Source of the DNA: Bugula neritina
Taxonomy: Eukaryota > Bryozoa > Gymnolaemata > Cheilostomatida > Bugulidae
Direction: 5' to 3'
DNA: 64,000 bases
NCBI GenBank assembly: GCA_964035545.1
Contig: OZ037767.1
Span: 10,778,207-10,842,206 of the forward strand
Both the position numbers and the translations under genes were made by a program. The stretch's first letter is position 1. Each line of letters opens with the position of its first letter. Positions 1 through 11,824 of this stretch are shown here, piece after piece. Below the pieces are notes generated by a model. That model was not told where the DNA came from and made no database searches. It worked only from the letters and a program-made list of their open reading frames with translations.

Positions 1-3000
1 TGTTTCAGGGCTTCACCACACAGAAGGAGTTGGTGGTTGTCAGATAATGGCAGAAAGTTCCTGGTAGACAGCATACCTCTGTCTCCCACATCCAAGAGCA
101 TTAGACTCAGTCTCGGACCAATTGTCACCTTCCTGAAATGGCAGTTTGAAATTTTAGCAAATATATAAAAATGGCTGGAAAACAGAGCTTTTTAAAGGTA
201 AATTTATAAGTCACATACATTGAGCAGGAAAAGTTCCGAGTGTTTTTCATATAAAGCTGAGATGACCAAAGTTAAAATATATAATCAGATTGTTTGAAAA
301 TATTAAAGTTCCGTAGGCAGCTGAAAAAGGTCTGCTCTAAATCACATGATGGCCAGACAATCTCAAGCAAACAGCAACATTTCTACCAGAATAAATGAAA
401 GACCAATGAGCTAAGACAGAGAAATACAATCCTATCAGTATTTATATCCAGTAAACATGTCTCTAAACTTTACTAAATAACAATTACCTAACTTCTGTGT
501 GAATTTCCCTCTACTGATCATATTACATAGCTAGGAGTAACTTACACCCTAAGTGGTAAGTTCATAGTTATTATGGTTTCACTACACTGATTATCACATT
601 CTGTTATATTTTAAATCTGATTGAAATAGCTCAACTTATGTCTAAGATAAATATGTCTATTATTCCATCTTCTATGTGTGGGCACATCTCCCAGCAATAT
701 CCGGCCCACTGTCTCCGGCCTACTAATTCTGGACCACTATCTCTGGACCACTATCTCTAGACCACTATCTCTGGACCACTATATCTGGACCACTATCTCT
801 GGCCCATTATCTCTGGCCCACCAGCCCTGGACCACTATCTCTGGACCACTATCTCTGGACCACTATCTCTGGACCACTATCTCTGGACAACTATCTCTGG
901 ACCACTATCTCTAGACCACTGTCTCTGGACCACTATCTCTGGACCATTATCTCTGGCCCACCAACCCTGGACCACTATCTCTAGACTACTATCTCTGGCC
1001 CATTATCTCTGGACCACTATCTCTGGACCACTATCTCTGGACAACTATCTCTAGACCACTATCTCTAGACCACTATCTCTGGCCCATTATCTCTGGCCCA
1101 CCAACCCTGGCCCACTATCTCTGGACCACTATATCTGGCCTACTAACTCCGAACTACTAACTCTGATCCACTAACTCTGGCTCATTATCTCTAGGCTCTA
1201 GCCCACTAACTCTGGCCCACCAAATCTGGCCCACCAACTCTGGCCCATTATCTTCAGCCCATGCACAAACCCTGAACAAGAAGTGTAGACGACAAGCTGA
1301 GAATTGCAGCAGACATTGAGTGTCTCCCTAAAGATGACTTGGCAAATATTTGGACTGGAGACTACCTAAGGCATGCTAATCCATCTGGTATGCCAAGAAT
1401 CCACGTGTAAACACAAACATTCTAGGCATGGGCACATCACACACTTATGGGATTTCTCTATGATCTAAACAAAAAATTTAAGATAATAGGCTCGTATGCA
1501 ATCTTAATTTTGTTCCAATAGATCATGGTGGCACAAATGGTGAACATAATGTAATACTGTAATCATATAGGAAATACGACCACCAATATGTGTTTACTAT
1601 GAAAAATTACGACGATATTACGGCCTGCATTATGTTGAAGTTTCAGTCACCACCCTAGTTCACCAGCTACACTGCAGATCACTACAGAGTTTCAATAGGG
1701 CCGAGGTAACCAAGCAGGTGCTTACCTGGACGTGGTGAAACAGGTGAGATAGTCTAGGAAGAGAGGAAACAGGTTGGTGAATTTCTCATAGTCTACATTG
1801 TGAGAGATATCCAGTACTGGCACCAGCGTAACAAACCTTTGCTTACAGAATCTGTCAAACTCTATCAGCATGCTAAAGAAAAGAAATTATATGCTTGCAA
1901 ATGGAATGATACGTAAAGTGTTGGTGAAATTAGCCTCCCCCCCAACAGCGATCACACAAACTCTAAAGTTGCCGTTATACCTTCACGATTTTCAGTCAGA
2001 AATTCAATTTGGCCGGGTTGAAATTTCTCCCAGTTGCATTGCATTGTAAAAGCCACTCGTAAAAATTTTTGTACTGTGATAACTTAATCGGCCGATTTCA
2101 GAATAATACTCAAAAGAAGTAATAACTCCTTGTAAACATCGTTATTTAGTTATCACTTTGGCGATTAGATGATGTACTTATATGTTAATAATTATATCAC
2201 CTACGCCTTCTCAATTATCGCTTTTATGCTGTCAACTTGACTAATTCTCGACGTTTACTAAGGGCATCAAATAGTGATTACGCGAGTCAGATTTCACTTT
2301 TAGAAAGTAAGCTTCCGCATCAATATGATTTCAACAATTTCAGTTTGACTATAAAGGGGTACCCGGACAACCGTTATTAACTGAAACTCGGAACTTTTTT
2401 CAGCAGAGGTATAAACGCAACTTTAGGCTGGGATAAAGGCATATTTCTAATATCAGCGGTATGTCGGCAAAATCGCATAATGCATAAGACGTTACGCAGT
2501 CAACCTTCTAGAGTCTAGACATACGCAACATAAAATATGAACATATTTTATGTTGTGCTTGCAGCTGCAAGCCACTCAACAGCCCCAGTTTACCTAGAGT
2601 CGACTGCTTATTCTCCTAAACTTTTAAAATATATCTCTGAAATTTAAAGATCCAATAACACAATGAAAAAGTTCTTATTCCACCTAATAGTAGATCATTT
2701 TGGCTGAGCCATAAGTTGTTGTGAATGTGTAGGTTGGATAAGTTAGCAAACGTTAGGGATACCAATGCTACAAGATTAACAGTTACCATCACATGTATCG
2801 AATATTAGTTGGACAACAAGAGAGAGAGTAAAATTTATGGAACATTTTAACTGTATTATCAAATTAATTTATCTATTTTAATCAACGTCCATGACAGAAA
2901 ATGAAAAAGTTAGCTAGCTTTTTGTCTGATGAAACAGTCGAAGAGAGTGTGTGGTTTTGGAAAACAACAGCTATAAATCACACCGATAAATAATAAACAG

Positions 3001-6000
3001 AGATACAGGATCAAGGAAAAACTGTAATAAAACTAGCCTCTGTTCCAATGAAACAATGCTGAGAGTCAACTAAAACAACATTGTAACCGAAACCTTAATT
3101 ATAGTTGTCCCAGTCTTCCATCCATTGAACCTGACTCACAGTTTCCTGGAATTTAATGAACTTGCCCCCCAAACAATATTGTATAGTCTTACTAAAAACA
3201 GTAGAGGCTAAATGCTACTAACTCATTAATAACAACCCTCTCACCCATAGCAACATTGAGCAAGGCCATAGTTAGTGCCAGTAAAAGAAATGGAAGAAAT
3301 GGAAAGTAAAACATAAGTGAGCAATGAATTACTGACTGCTCAGTCGTTGACTTCAACCACAAAGAGATAATACGGTGAGATACAAAATAGGCTTTACCTT
3401 CTTGTGTAAGGGAATTGCCAGATATCTTGGTTACCAGAGCTGAACTTGGGTACATCTATTTTTGTGTACAGGTGAACCTATGGGATACACAGAATCAAAG
3501 CTATGTTATATGAAATCAAGCTGTAGAGCCTTATAACATCATCTTAATTTGATAATTTAAGTTTTACAAGCAGAGACAACTCTGAAAAAGCTCTATTACG
3601 TTCAAATAAGCTATGAAAGTAAATCTAGTTAGAGTGCTGTCTAATTATTTTTAATATTCTACTAAACACTTTATATATGGTTGATACTGTCTTTTTGAAG
3701 TTTGGAATTGGTACTAGTAAATAGGTTAGCTATCACATCAATCAGCGCAACAACCTTTCGAATAACAATAATCGTCACGTTTAGCACACCATATCAAATT
3801 CTTTTCAAAAAATTTGAGTGTCTTTTTTGCCCATTATTATTAGAAAATCTGCAATAGCATCATTAATTATGTATTGCAGAACAGTGTTAACTACCTCATT
3901 TAGTTTTAATATAGATAAACGATCTACTAATTCCCAAAGATTAGCTTCGTGCATAATTCTCCCTTTCGAACAATCCAGCATTACACCACGAAACCTGACA
4001 TCAGGCCAGTCGTGAATCTACAATACAAGATACAGTGTCACATTAAGCTGCACAGAACGTGCAGAATGCACACAGCGAACCACCATATTCTACATGCTGT
4101 CACCATATTCTACGTGCTATTACCATATTCACTCGTTTACTGCATGCACTTGGTGTTCAAAGAGTAACACTAGTAGTCATTACTGTACCCTAGCAATACT
4201 AACAGTTACTACTGTGCCTTAACAATGCTAACAATTAGGGCTGTGCGCTAGCAATACTAAGAAATACTGCTGTGCCTCAACAATACCAACTTTAACTGCT
4301 GTGTCCTAGCAATACCAAACTCATAGATGTTGAAAAGTTCACCTGTAGACAAGGAACAGCCTCATCAGCGTCGAATATCTCTAGCAGCTGTATGAGAGTT
4401 GCGGCGGCATAGTGGAGTCCACCTAGATCACTCGCCACAACTCGTATCTGGTTCTTTAGTATAGTTAGCCTGTGAAACAAGAGATTCACTTAGCCCGTGT
4501 GTAGGGTGTAGTGAACAGGTCAAGGCAAAGAAATAAAAGCAGCCTTGGTCTAAGGGTTAGAGCACTGGCTTAGCAAACACTAGGTCAGTGGTTCGAATCC
4601 CAGTAAAGGCCGCTGGTGATATTAGAAAGAGCACCAAGTCATAATTGCTCCTGTGCCTCATATAAACAATTCCTTAAAAAAAAACTCACGCAAGTTTATA
4701 GTCGCTATCCCTGTGAGAAAATCCTGATAGAAAGGGTTTTTGTTAAACCAGGCTAAGGACTTATTTATATGAGGCACAGGAGCAATTATGACTGGATGCT
4801 CTTCCTAACATCACCAATGGCGTTTGTCCGGGCTCGAGCCCATAATCTCGTGTTTGCTAGGCAAATGCTCTAAACCCTAGACCACGGCTGCTCCTTTAAA
4901 CAAATTCCTTAGCCCGCTAACAAAATCTTCCATCAGAAATTCTCACAGGGATGGTGACTATTTAAGGTTAACAGACAAGCATATTAACAGGTCTTAATGA
5001 ATTACCACTAAGAATTAGCAGAGTTAAACCAACATTATGTAACTAATTAAATATTCTCACAGCACTGAGTACACTCCTGACATCAACATTACTTGCAAAG
5101 GCTGCATCTATTTATGGTTGGTGTAACACACATACACTAAATCTAGCAATAACTTTCCCACAAGCCAACATTATAGTGTGCAAGAGCTTAAGGAAATATT
5201 TTAATTGCTTACAGCTAATTTAATGTAAATTAATTGATGGTGAAATAAGTAGTTGAGAGATTTGCCAAATCCCCTGAACAATCCAACAGCCAACATATGA
5301 TGTCATTGTTTGAAATTGGCAATGGTTAGTTGATTTAATTAAAAATAAGCAGCTTAAACATTTTGATGTAGTAGGAGATGGTAAAGATAATTATGTTGTA
5401 TCTGGGTGCTGCACTCAAGGTGGGCTCTTGAAATTTATTAGACAATTTGAGAGATTATAATTCTTATCCACGAGGTATAGTATTGGTAAACAACTGTGTA
5501 ATGAACTTATAATCTAGCTCAGGGGATCTTCCAAGGACATAAAACTAAAGTATACTTTTAATAAAGTAGCGAGGTAGGTGCAGTAATGGAGAAACTGAGA
5601 AAAGCCTGTGATGTTCTAGATTAGAAAAGTAGCAAAGGAAGTTATGTTCTCGCAAAAATTTCAACCCATGATTCAAACCAAAATTTAATAATAAAATAAA
5701 AATAATTTAGGATATCTCAATTTCTCCACTACTGCTCCTAAGTGAAACACTTGAACTGTTTCATGAGCACCGAAGTCACACACATTGAAACAGCTGGTCA
5801 CGCCGAAAGTTGCTAGAAGCAGCACAGAACTGGTGGTCACTGAGTGCATTAGATTCAGAGGGGGGGGGGTGTCTTGAGTTTGGCATTGTAGGTTTGGGGT
5901 TTGGATAACGATGTCTATCTGCAGTGAGTCACCCCAAATCAGTGCTGCCTCTAGCAATATTCGGTCACTCTATGCAGACTGAAGCTGCAGACGAAGGAAA

Positions 6001-9000
6001 AACTGAGATAGAGTAGAGTAGCTAATGCTGGCCCCAACCTTTCATTACTGCTAAGTTACTATACTAAACACTTTCAGAGTTATCAGGCAGGCTATGACAT
6101 ACATAAATCTGCACTAATAACTTTTAGAAAATATTCATCAATGCATCATACTTATAACTGGATGAAGTTTTGAAGAGATTCTGGTCCACTTGGCACACTA
6201 TAGAAGGTATATCAAAGGATATTATAGCCGGAGTGGTTTGGTAGGCTATAGTCTCCATTAGGAACTCAATATTCAGATCTAAGAAGCTTTGTCGTTTGGC
6301 CCGCCAAGCATTTAACATTTCATGAACAATGCCTAAAGGAGACAATAAAGTATAGACAACACAGAAACAGCTTTCCAGAAAAACAACCAGCCATCTCAAT
6401 AGAATTCACACTTGAGGAGTAAAACACTAACCTGGTTCAGGGCCGGAAACAGCAGCAATTACAATTCTATCCTTAGCTCTGAACTCTCCTCTCTCTACAA
6501 AACAAGATGTACTGAAACATGAAAACAGAAGATGAAAGTTGCTTCCTCTTAATACTACAAATACTTGGAAGGATAACTGCTAATTACGAGCAATTTTATA
6601 AACTGTCAATAAACTAAGTATGTAACCGCTTTAGTGGGGCACTAATCATTGATTAAAGAGAGTTGGATATAATTATGATAGCAATTAGTAGTATCTGTGT
6701 TATAATTATTAGACAGCAATAAATGAAAGAAGAAAAATTAGACTAGCTAAAAGCATCCAATCAATTGTAACTAGTAATTTGTACAATATCAATTATTTCC
6801 ATTATTATTGGCCTAGCACTATAAATTGCAAAGAGTTTAAAACCTTTTCAGCTGATTCCTAATCCATCAATCCTGTGGTTGGAAGATATTTCATTTATAC
6901 ACTGCTCCATAGAATATATATTTGGGTCATTTTTGTTAATTTAGTTACGAAAAAAATGTAACGGTCCGCAATCGAAATTAGCTGAATAATTAGGAAAAAA
7001 CATGAGAAATCAAGCAAGATTAAAAAGAACCTTGATTATTTAGGGGTATTTATTGATATTTTACTAGTTTTGGGCAAAAATCCATGTTCATTAGCAGCTA
7101 AATTGTAAAAATTAGCTAAAAACTGGAGATTTCCAGTGTGTACTAAATTAAGTAAAATGACCCATTTACACACTCCTACCTCAAATATACTTACACACAA
7201 TTACATTGAATGTACTTACATACTGCAGCATTGAATATACTTACACACTACATGTACTAACATAATAAATGTGTGTACAGATTAGATGTACTTACACACT
7301 AGATGTACTTGCACACTAGATGTACTTACACATTAGATGCACTTACATACTAGATGTACTTACACACTATTACACTAGATGTACTTACACACTAGATGTA
7401 CTTGCACACTATTACACTAGATGTACTTACACACTAGATGTACTTACACATTACCAAACTGGATACACTTACCGGGATGAATGGTAAGTTTCTGAGGTGT
7501 AGGCCAGAGCAGTTTAAGCTGCTGCTCAATAGGAGACAAGTCCTGCACACACCCGTCTGCAACTGTTGTATTTCCCTCTCCACTTGCGGTGCCATTACTG
7601 CTCTCTACACCAATCTCATCATAGACATGACTAGTTGCAGCGCTCTGCTCTTCTAACTTGGTTACTGTAATTACAGTTTCACTTTAGTATTCTGATCTCC
7701 ATCCAGCTAACTTAATAGCAGGTTTTGTGTTCAATTCCTTTAAATTCTTCCGTAGTCAAGGAAACAGGGAAGTTGTGACCAGTTAATAACCAATGTGTGA
7801 TTTTATTACACAGTCATTTATTGATTTAGCAAGTGATCAAGATTTGGAGTAAATGGTGGCTGTATGCTAAAAATTGACTGCTACTTTTAGTGCCTCAACT
7901 TTTCGATTTAAGTCTTACAAAGTAGAATGCCAGTAAAGTATACTCTTGCAAAGTTTTTTTCAGTTTGACATTTTATTTCAGACTGCAATTTCAATCGTTT
8001 TTATGTCAAAATACATAAATATAATCACTGGAGTGTTTTATCTGCACAAGTATAAAATTAAATCAGGTCATTGCAGAGATTATAATAAAAAGTTTTTTAT
8101 AAATTGGTATTGACCTGTTTAACACAACTTGCAACAAACTTAACATTTCTACAAATGAAAAAATGCATAAATAACACATAAACCTGAAGAAATGAAACAG
8201 GTGTGTCAAATAAACTGCTCATTTTTGAAGCTATTCAAGAATATAGTGTCAACACACTAGTTTGTTTTGGCTTTTAATATTTCAAGGAGCTTTATCACCA
8301 GAGTTATGTCAAACCATTAACCATTTACTTACTAATTTCATATACACTTGTGGATGTAATGGGAATTAATGGTGGAGGTATGCCTAAGTTCATGAGACAC
8401 CAAGAAAGTAATATGGTGGGGGGTACTGCATACCCCCATCTTGACCACGAGATGTGTAAATGTTACCTACCAAGAGCGGACAACTCATCGGCATGCCTCT
8501 GAGGAGCTACATCTTTACTAAAGTTGGATAGAGATGAAATGCCATTAGGTGACAACATGGCGGAGTTGTTGACAGAGCCGATGTCACTGAACTCCGGCTT
8601 CACTGAGTCAGAGGGGCTCTGGTAGGTGAGCATTGAGTAGACTGTGTCATCAGCAATGTCTAATGGAGATTTACCTGCCAGCTTCCTGTCAACAAGTGAA
8701 ATACTTTACAAAATGGCAACTGGTGAGGTGAAAATATCACTACTTTTAATTATGTATGCATATATATGTGTGTATGTATGTATGTATGTATATATGCATG
8801 TATGTGTGCATGCATGCATGTACTTCATATATGTATATAAAAATTACCACGGGGCTTTGCCATAGCTTGCAAAACAAATATATTTCAGATACAACTATCT
8901 ATTAGAAAATAGCTTCACAAAAAAAAATTAAAGCTGTTTCCCACTATCACTGTGCAAACATAATTTAACTGCAAATTAAGGCAAAAAAACATTTTTTTAT

Positions 9001-11824
9001 AAAATCATAATTGTTACAAATTTTAAATATCTTTATGCAAGAACATAATTTAGTGATAGCAATTTACTGGCTGACCAAGTAGAAAGAGTGCTGCCACATA
9101 CCCACTGTGTGCAGCTAATGACACGTCAGCGTTACAGTCCAGCAGCATCTTAATAATGCTTTGATCTTTTCTCTGAACAGCATCATGCAAAGGAGTTATC
9201 CCATCTGCATTCTGTGCATTAGTGTTACCTCCATCTTCTACAATACAAATCCTTCCTCTAACCTCTTCACGTGATTCATATCAAAAGTGACTTGAATGGG
9301 TATATTTTCAAAGGAGGAGGTTTAGTTTATGATATGCAAATTTTAGCCAATATTGATTTTAGAGTATCTTAAAATCGGAGCAGGGATGGTGTAGTGGTTA
9401 GAGAGCTGGCCTACACAGTAAGCACAATGATGTTAGGAAGAGCATTCAGTCAAATTTGTTACTTTGCCACAACAGAAAACAAGTCCTCATCCTGCTTTAA
9501 AAAACCCTTTCCATAAAGGTTCTCACAGGAATAGCGACTATAAACTTATGTGTGATGTTTTTTAAAATTTATATAAGAACAAGCAAGTTTAAAATTGACT
9601 ACATTACAAGCCTTTCAACATAAATGATAAAAACGAATTTCAAAGTACTAAGCTTACAGGTTTTCAAACTCATGTTGCTACTAGTAAAAAAAAAGCCAGT
9701 CTGAAACTGCAATCATGAAGATGAGAAATTGAGACAGCATTAGGGCAGCAGATACCTATGAGCACTTGCAGGATCTCTGGTGAGCCGTAGGAGGCTGCCC
9801 AGTGAAGAGGCGTGTTCCTTGTTCTCGAGCTGTCTACACAGTTTACATCACATCCTGCGTCTAAATACTCCTCCACTCTGGCTAGACTAATCACACAAAA
9901 CATATCAGTTGATGTCACTACTTTACAGGTTATTGCAGGTAGCATATATTACATACATAACAACAATTATCCCTATGTATCTGTCTGTCTGTGTGTCTGT
10001 TAGTGTGTGTGTCCCATATGTGATAGAGGACACCGAAAACTTCATCAACACTGGACTGTCACACTGTATCATTGTTTTTGATACCCATGACTGCGCGCTC
10101 TTTGTCTAAGTAAATGGTGTATACATTTTTTATTATGAAAATTCAGTAACTAGATATATTTCTCCTTTTCAACAGTTTAATTCGCTACTACTGGAGAGGC
10201 AGAGAGCCAATGAAGTATAATTATATGCAGAATTTAGAATAATATACTAGGAATGACAAATGAAATTTGTTGATTTATTAATTTAGCATCTGATAAAAAT
10301 GGTACCATAAAATTCACCTTTTCTGCACACAGAGTTAACATTCTATAAATAATATAATATTTACTGTAGCATTGTAGCTATTGCTTAACATTATATTTCA
10401 ACACAATATTTCACTTGATGAACCAATGGCTCCCAATAGTTCTCTAAGAAGCAAACTAGCATAGATAAAATACACCACAGTCACAATGATAAGCATAAGT
10501 ATGCTTAACACCCACTTCACATGCAGTGTGAATCAATCACACTGTCTACTTAGATTTGATAGTAAGTTCGAGCTGTGGACAACTGAACTACCTAACCTAT
10601 GCTGTCGCAGGTCAAATATCCACCCACATATGATGACAAGATATAGGTGTGGCAGCATAATAAACATATGCTAAAATAGAGTGCACCAGCAGGCTTTGTA
10701 ATAGCACTAATATCTTGTAATCTACCAACTATTGAAAGGTGCAATTATTGCCATGTAATTGAATTAAAGAGGAAGAAATGTTGATATACATAGAACAGTG
10801 CAAGCAAAGTATGTGCAGTGTGTAATGTACAACAGCACAGCTTTATACTATAAATATTTTGAGCTTACTGTTACCTCATGTAAACTTTCTCTAATCAATA
10901 GAAACTTTCTCTAAACTGTAGAAAGTTTCTCTTAGCTGTAGAAACATACTTTAAACTGTGGAAACATACTTTAAACTGTAGTAACTTACTCTCAGCTGTA
11001 GAAACTTACTCTCAGCTGTAGAAACTTACTCTTTCTGAGCTATGCAGTGTAATAGCTGCTCATTAAAAACAGCCACAATCTCGGGATCTGTAGCTGACTC
11101 AAGGGCAGTTACCCCAGCCTCGTTCTTACAAGATGGATAAGCACCTAACGTTAGCAAAGTTCTCACCGAGTCTTTACTTCTTTCCTAAAAGGTCCAATCA
11201 TTATTTTATTACAAACTTTGACTACTAGAATGATGGGTAAATTTTGTATCCTACTTAGAGTAACTGCAGTGCTAACACTTGCTAGCAAGTGATAGCAAGT
11301 GTCGTCATCACAACACTTTAGTAGCTTCTGTAATATATTCACACTTACTATTCTATAACATTGGTATGAAAATGACAAAATATGAGCTGTTTTTCTTTTT
11401 ATCAATTGTCAAAGCCTAAAGTATTGAACGTAATGTAATTTGATGCGAACAAATGCTGATGTTGGCTCTAAATTAGAAAGCAATGATTTTAATACTTACA
11501 TGTACAGCTAAATGTAGTATAGTACCAAACTCACAGCACTCACTTCGAAATAAGTTATTAAGAGTCAAGCCTATCCCTTCATCATTCTCTTCACCTATAG
11601 TAAGCATACAGCAATTAAGGTTTTTTGAAAGAAAATAGTAGATTGAAATAGAATTTTAGACTTTTAATTTCAACTAAAAATGGGATACGATGGATTGTAG
11701 ACTAAATTAGCCATAAATTGTAGTGTTGCATACATTTCTTGACGGTTTTAACGACATTCTGAATTACATCTGCTCTTTCCGTGCGAACAGCAGTGACCAA
11801 GCTGTCTAAAGCATCGTTGATCAT
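1..11824 (-). CDS. Ankyrin-repeat / GH20-like fusion protein (5' 14 exons; 3' end outside window)
   Basis: Exons on the minus strand, all with compatible phase: 11734-11824, 11500-11594, 11030-11184, 9756-9886, 9102-9237, 8471-8685, 7473-7652, 6432-6494, 6152-6332, 4343-4469, 3895-4017, 3398-3444, 1726-1872, 1-132 (about 607 codons so far). The ATG follows an in-frame TGA. Residues about 50-205 hold ankyrin repeats (NTPLHWAASYGSPEI, GITPLHDAVQRKD). A Ser-rich linker leads to a GH20 N-domain start (LWPTPQKL, residue about 324), the SDLGGLHYAAATLIQLLEI segment, and the barrel entry IHDWPDVRFRGVMLD near residue 458. GH20 enzymes remove terminal HexNAc from glycans. Where they carry HxGGDE, this protein reads VTIGPRLSL (about 566), so it may be catalytically dead; this is inference. 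No signal peptide is visible, suggesting a cytosolic protein. The 47-bp exon 12 acceptor (CCCAAG) is the least certain junction. Confidence 0.8.
714..1260. repeat. Intronic minisatellite, 14-bp unit
   Basis: Around 35 diverged copies of a 14-bp unit (CTCTGGACCACTAT), with variants containing GGCCCATTAT, GGCCCACCA and AACTCTGG toward the right end. It lies in the last visible intron of the ankyrin-GH20 gene (between exons 13 and 14). Open frames through it are repeat artefacts. Confidence 0.95.
1966..2423. mobile_element. MITE family A, copy 1 (458 bp, TA target duplication)
   Basis: Terminal inverted repeats: left AAGTTGCCGTTATACCTTC, right end reads GAGGTATAAACGCAACTT. TA duplications flank it at 1964-1965 and 2424-2425, as for Tc1/mariner-type insertions. 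No coding capacity. A second, inverted copy is at 59999-60706. It lies in intron 12 of the ankyrin-GH20 gene. Confidence 0.85.
4537..4965 (+). mobile_element. tRNA-derived SINE copy A, split by an inverted SINE
   Basis: The 5' part (4537-4676) has a tRNA-like head with A-box and B-box sequence (GGTTCGAATCCC) followed by a body motif, GAAAGAGCACCAAGTCATAA. The body resumes at 4898-4965 (AATTCCTTAGCCCGCTAACA ... TCTCACAGGGATGGTGACTA). The gap is filled by copy B (4677-4897, minus). It is in intron 9 of the ankyrin-GH20 gene. Confidence 0.8.
4677..4897 (-). mobile_element. tRNA-derived SINE copy B (221 bp), inserted into copy A
   Basis: Full-length copy in inverse orientation: tRNA-like head at the right end (GGAGCAGCCGTGGTCTAGG), body GTTAGGAAGAGCATCCAGTC, 3' end GCGACTATAAACTTGCGTGA followed by a T run. 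Near-identical 13-14 nt target duplications AAACAATTCCTTA (4664-4676) and AAACAAATTCCTTA (4898-4911) flank it, consistent with LINE-mediated insertion. Confidence 0.82.
5577..5738. mobile_element. MITE family C, copy 1 (162 bp, TA target duplication)
   Basis: Termini GGTGCAGTAATGGAGAAA and, reading in from the other end, GGAGCAGTAGTGGAGAAA. TA duplications at 5575-5576 and 5739-5740. A second copy is at 34719-34876 in the MAN2C1 gene. No coding capacity. Confidence 0.85.
5790..5960. repeat. Dispersed repeat with GGTCACTGAGTG termini, copy 1
   Basis: Shares GGTGGTCACTGAGTGCA, a G-rich run and GTTTGGC with an inverted copy near 55955-56075. The 55.9-kb copy also ends in the inverted motif CACTCAGTGACC, suggesting a foldback element. 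A 90-codon minus-strand frame across it has no recognisable domain. Confidence 0.5.
7205..7472. repeat. Minisatellite adjoining a 5' splice site (17-bp unit)
   Basis: Repeats of TAGATGTACTTACACAC. Read on the gene's minus strand the unit contains GTAAGT, and the array follows the donor of exon 7 of the ankyrin-GH20 gene (exon edge 7473). Confidence 0.9.
8755..8850. repeat. TATG/TGCA microsatellite
   Basis: Imperfect TATG/CATG simple repeat in intron 5 of the ankyrin-GH20 gene. Confidence 0.85.
9377..9563 (+). mobile_element. SINE, same family as 4677-4897 (deleted B-box region)
   Basis: Head GGAGCAGGGATGGTGTAGTG, body GATGTTAGGAAGAGCATTCAG, 3' end TCTCACAGGAATAGCGACTA then TGTGATG and a T run. 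The B-box part of the tRNA head is missing. It lies in an intron of the ankyrin-GH20 gene. Confidence 0.8.
10890..11029. repeat. Minisatellite rooted at a 5' splice site (about 20-bp unit)
   Basis: Unit GAAACTTACTCTCAGCTGTA. On the minus strand each unit reads CTGAGAGTAAGTTTCTA, a near copy of the exon 3 donor junction of the ankyrin-GH20 gene (exon edge 11030), which the array directly abuts. Confidence 0.9.

Noticed and set aside
678-914. 78-codon plus-strand frame
   Set aside because: Pure translation of the 14-bp minisatellite; no initiation context or domain.
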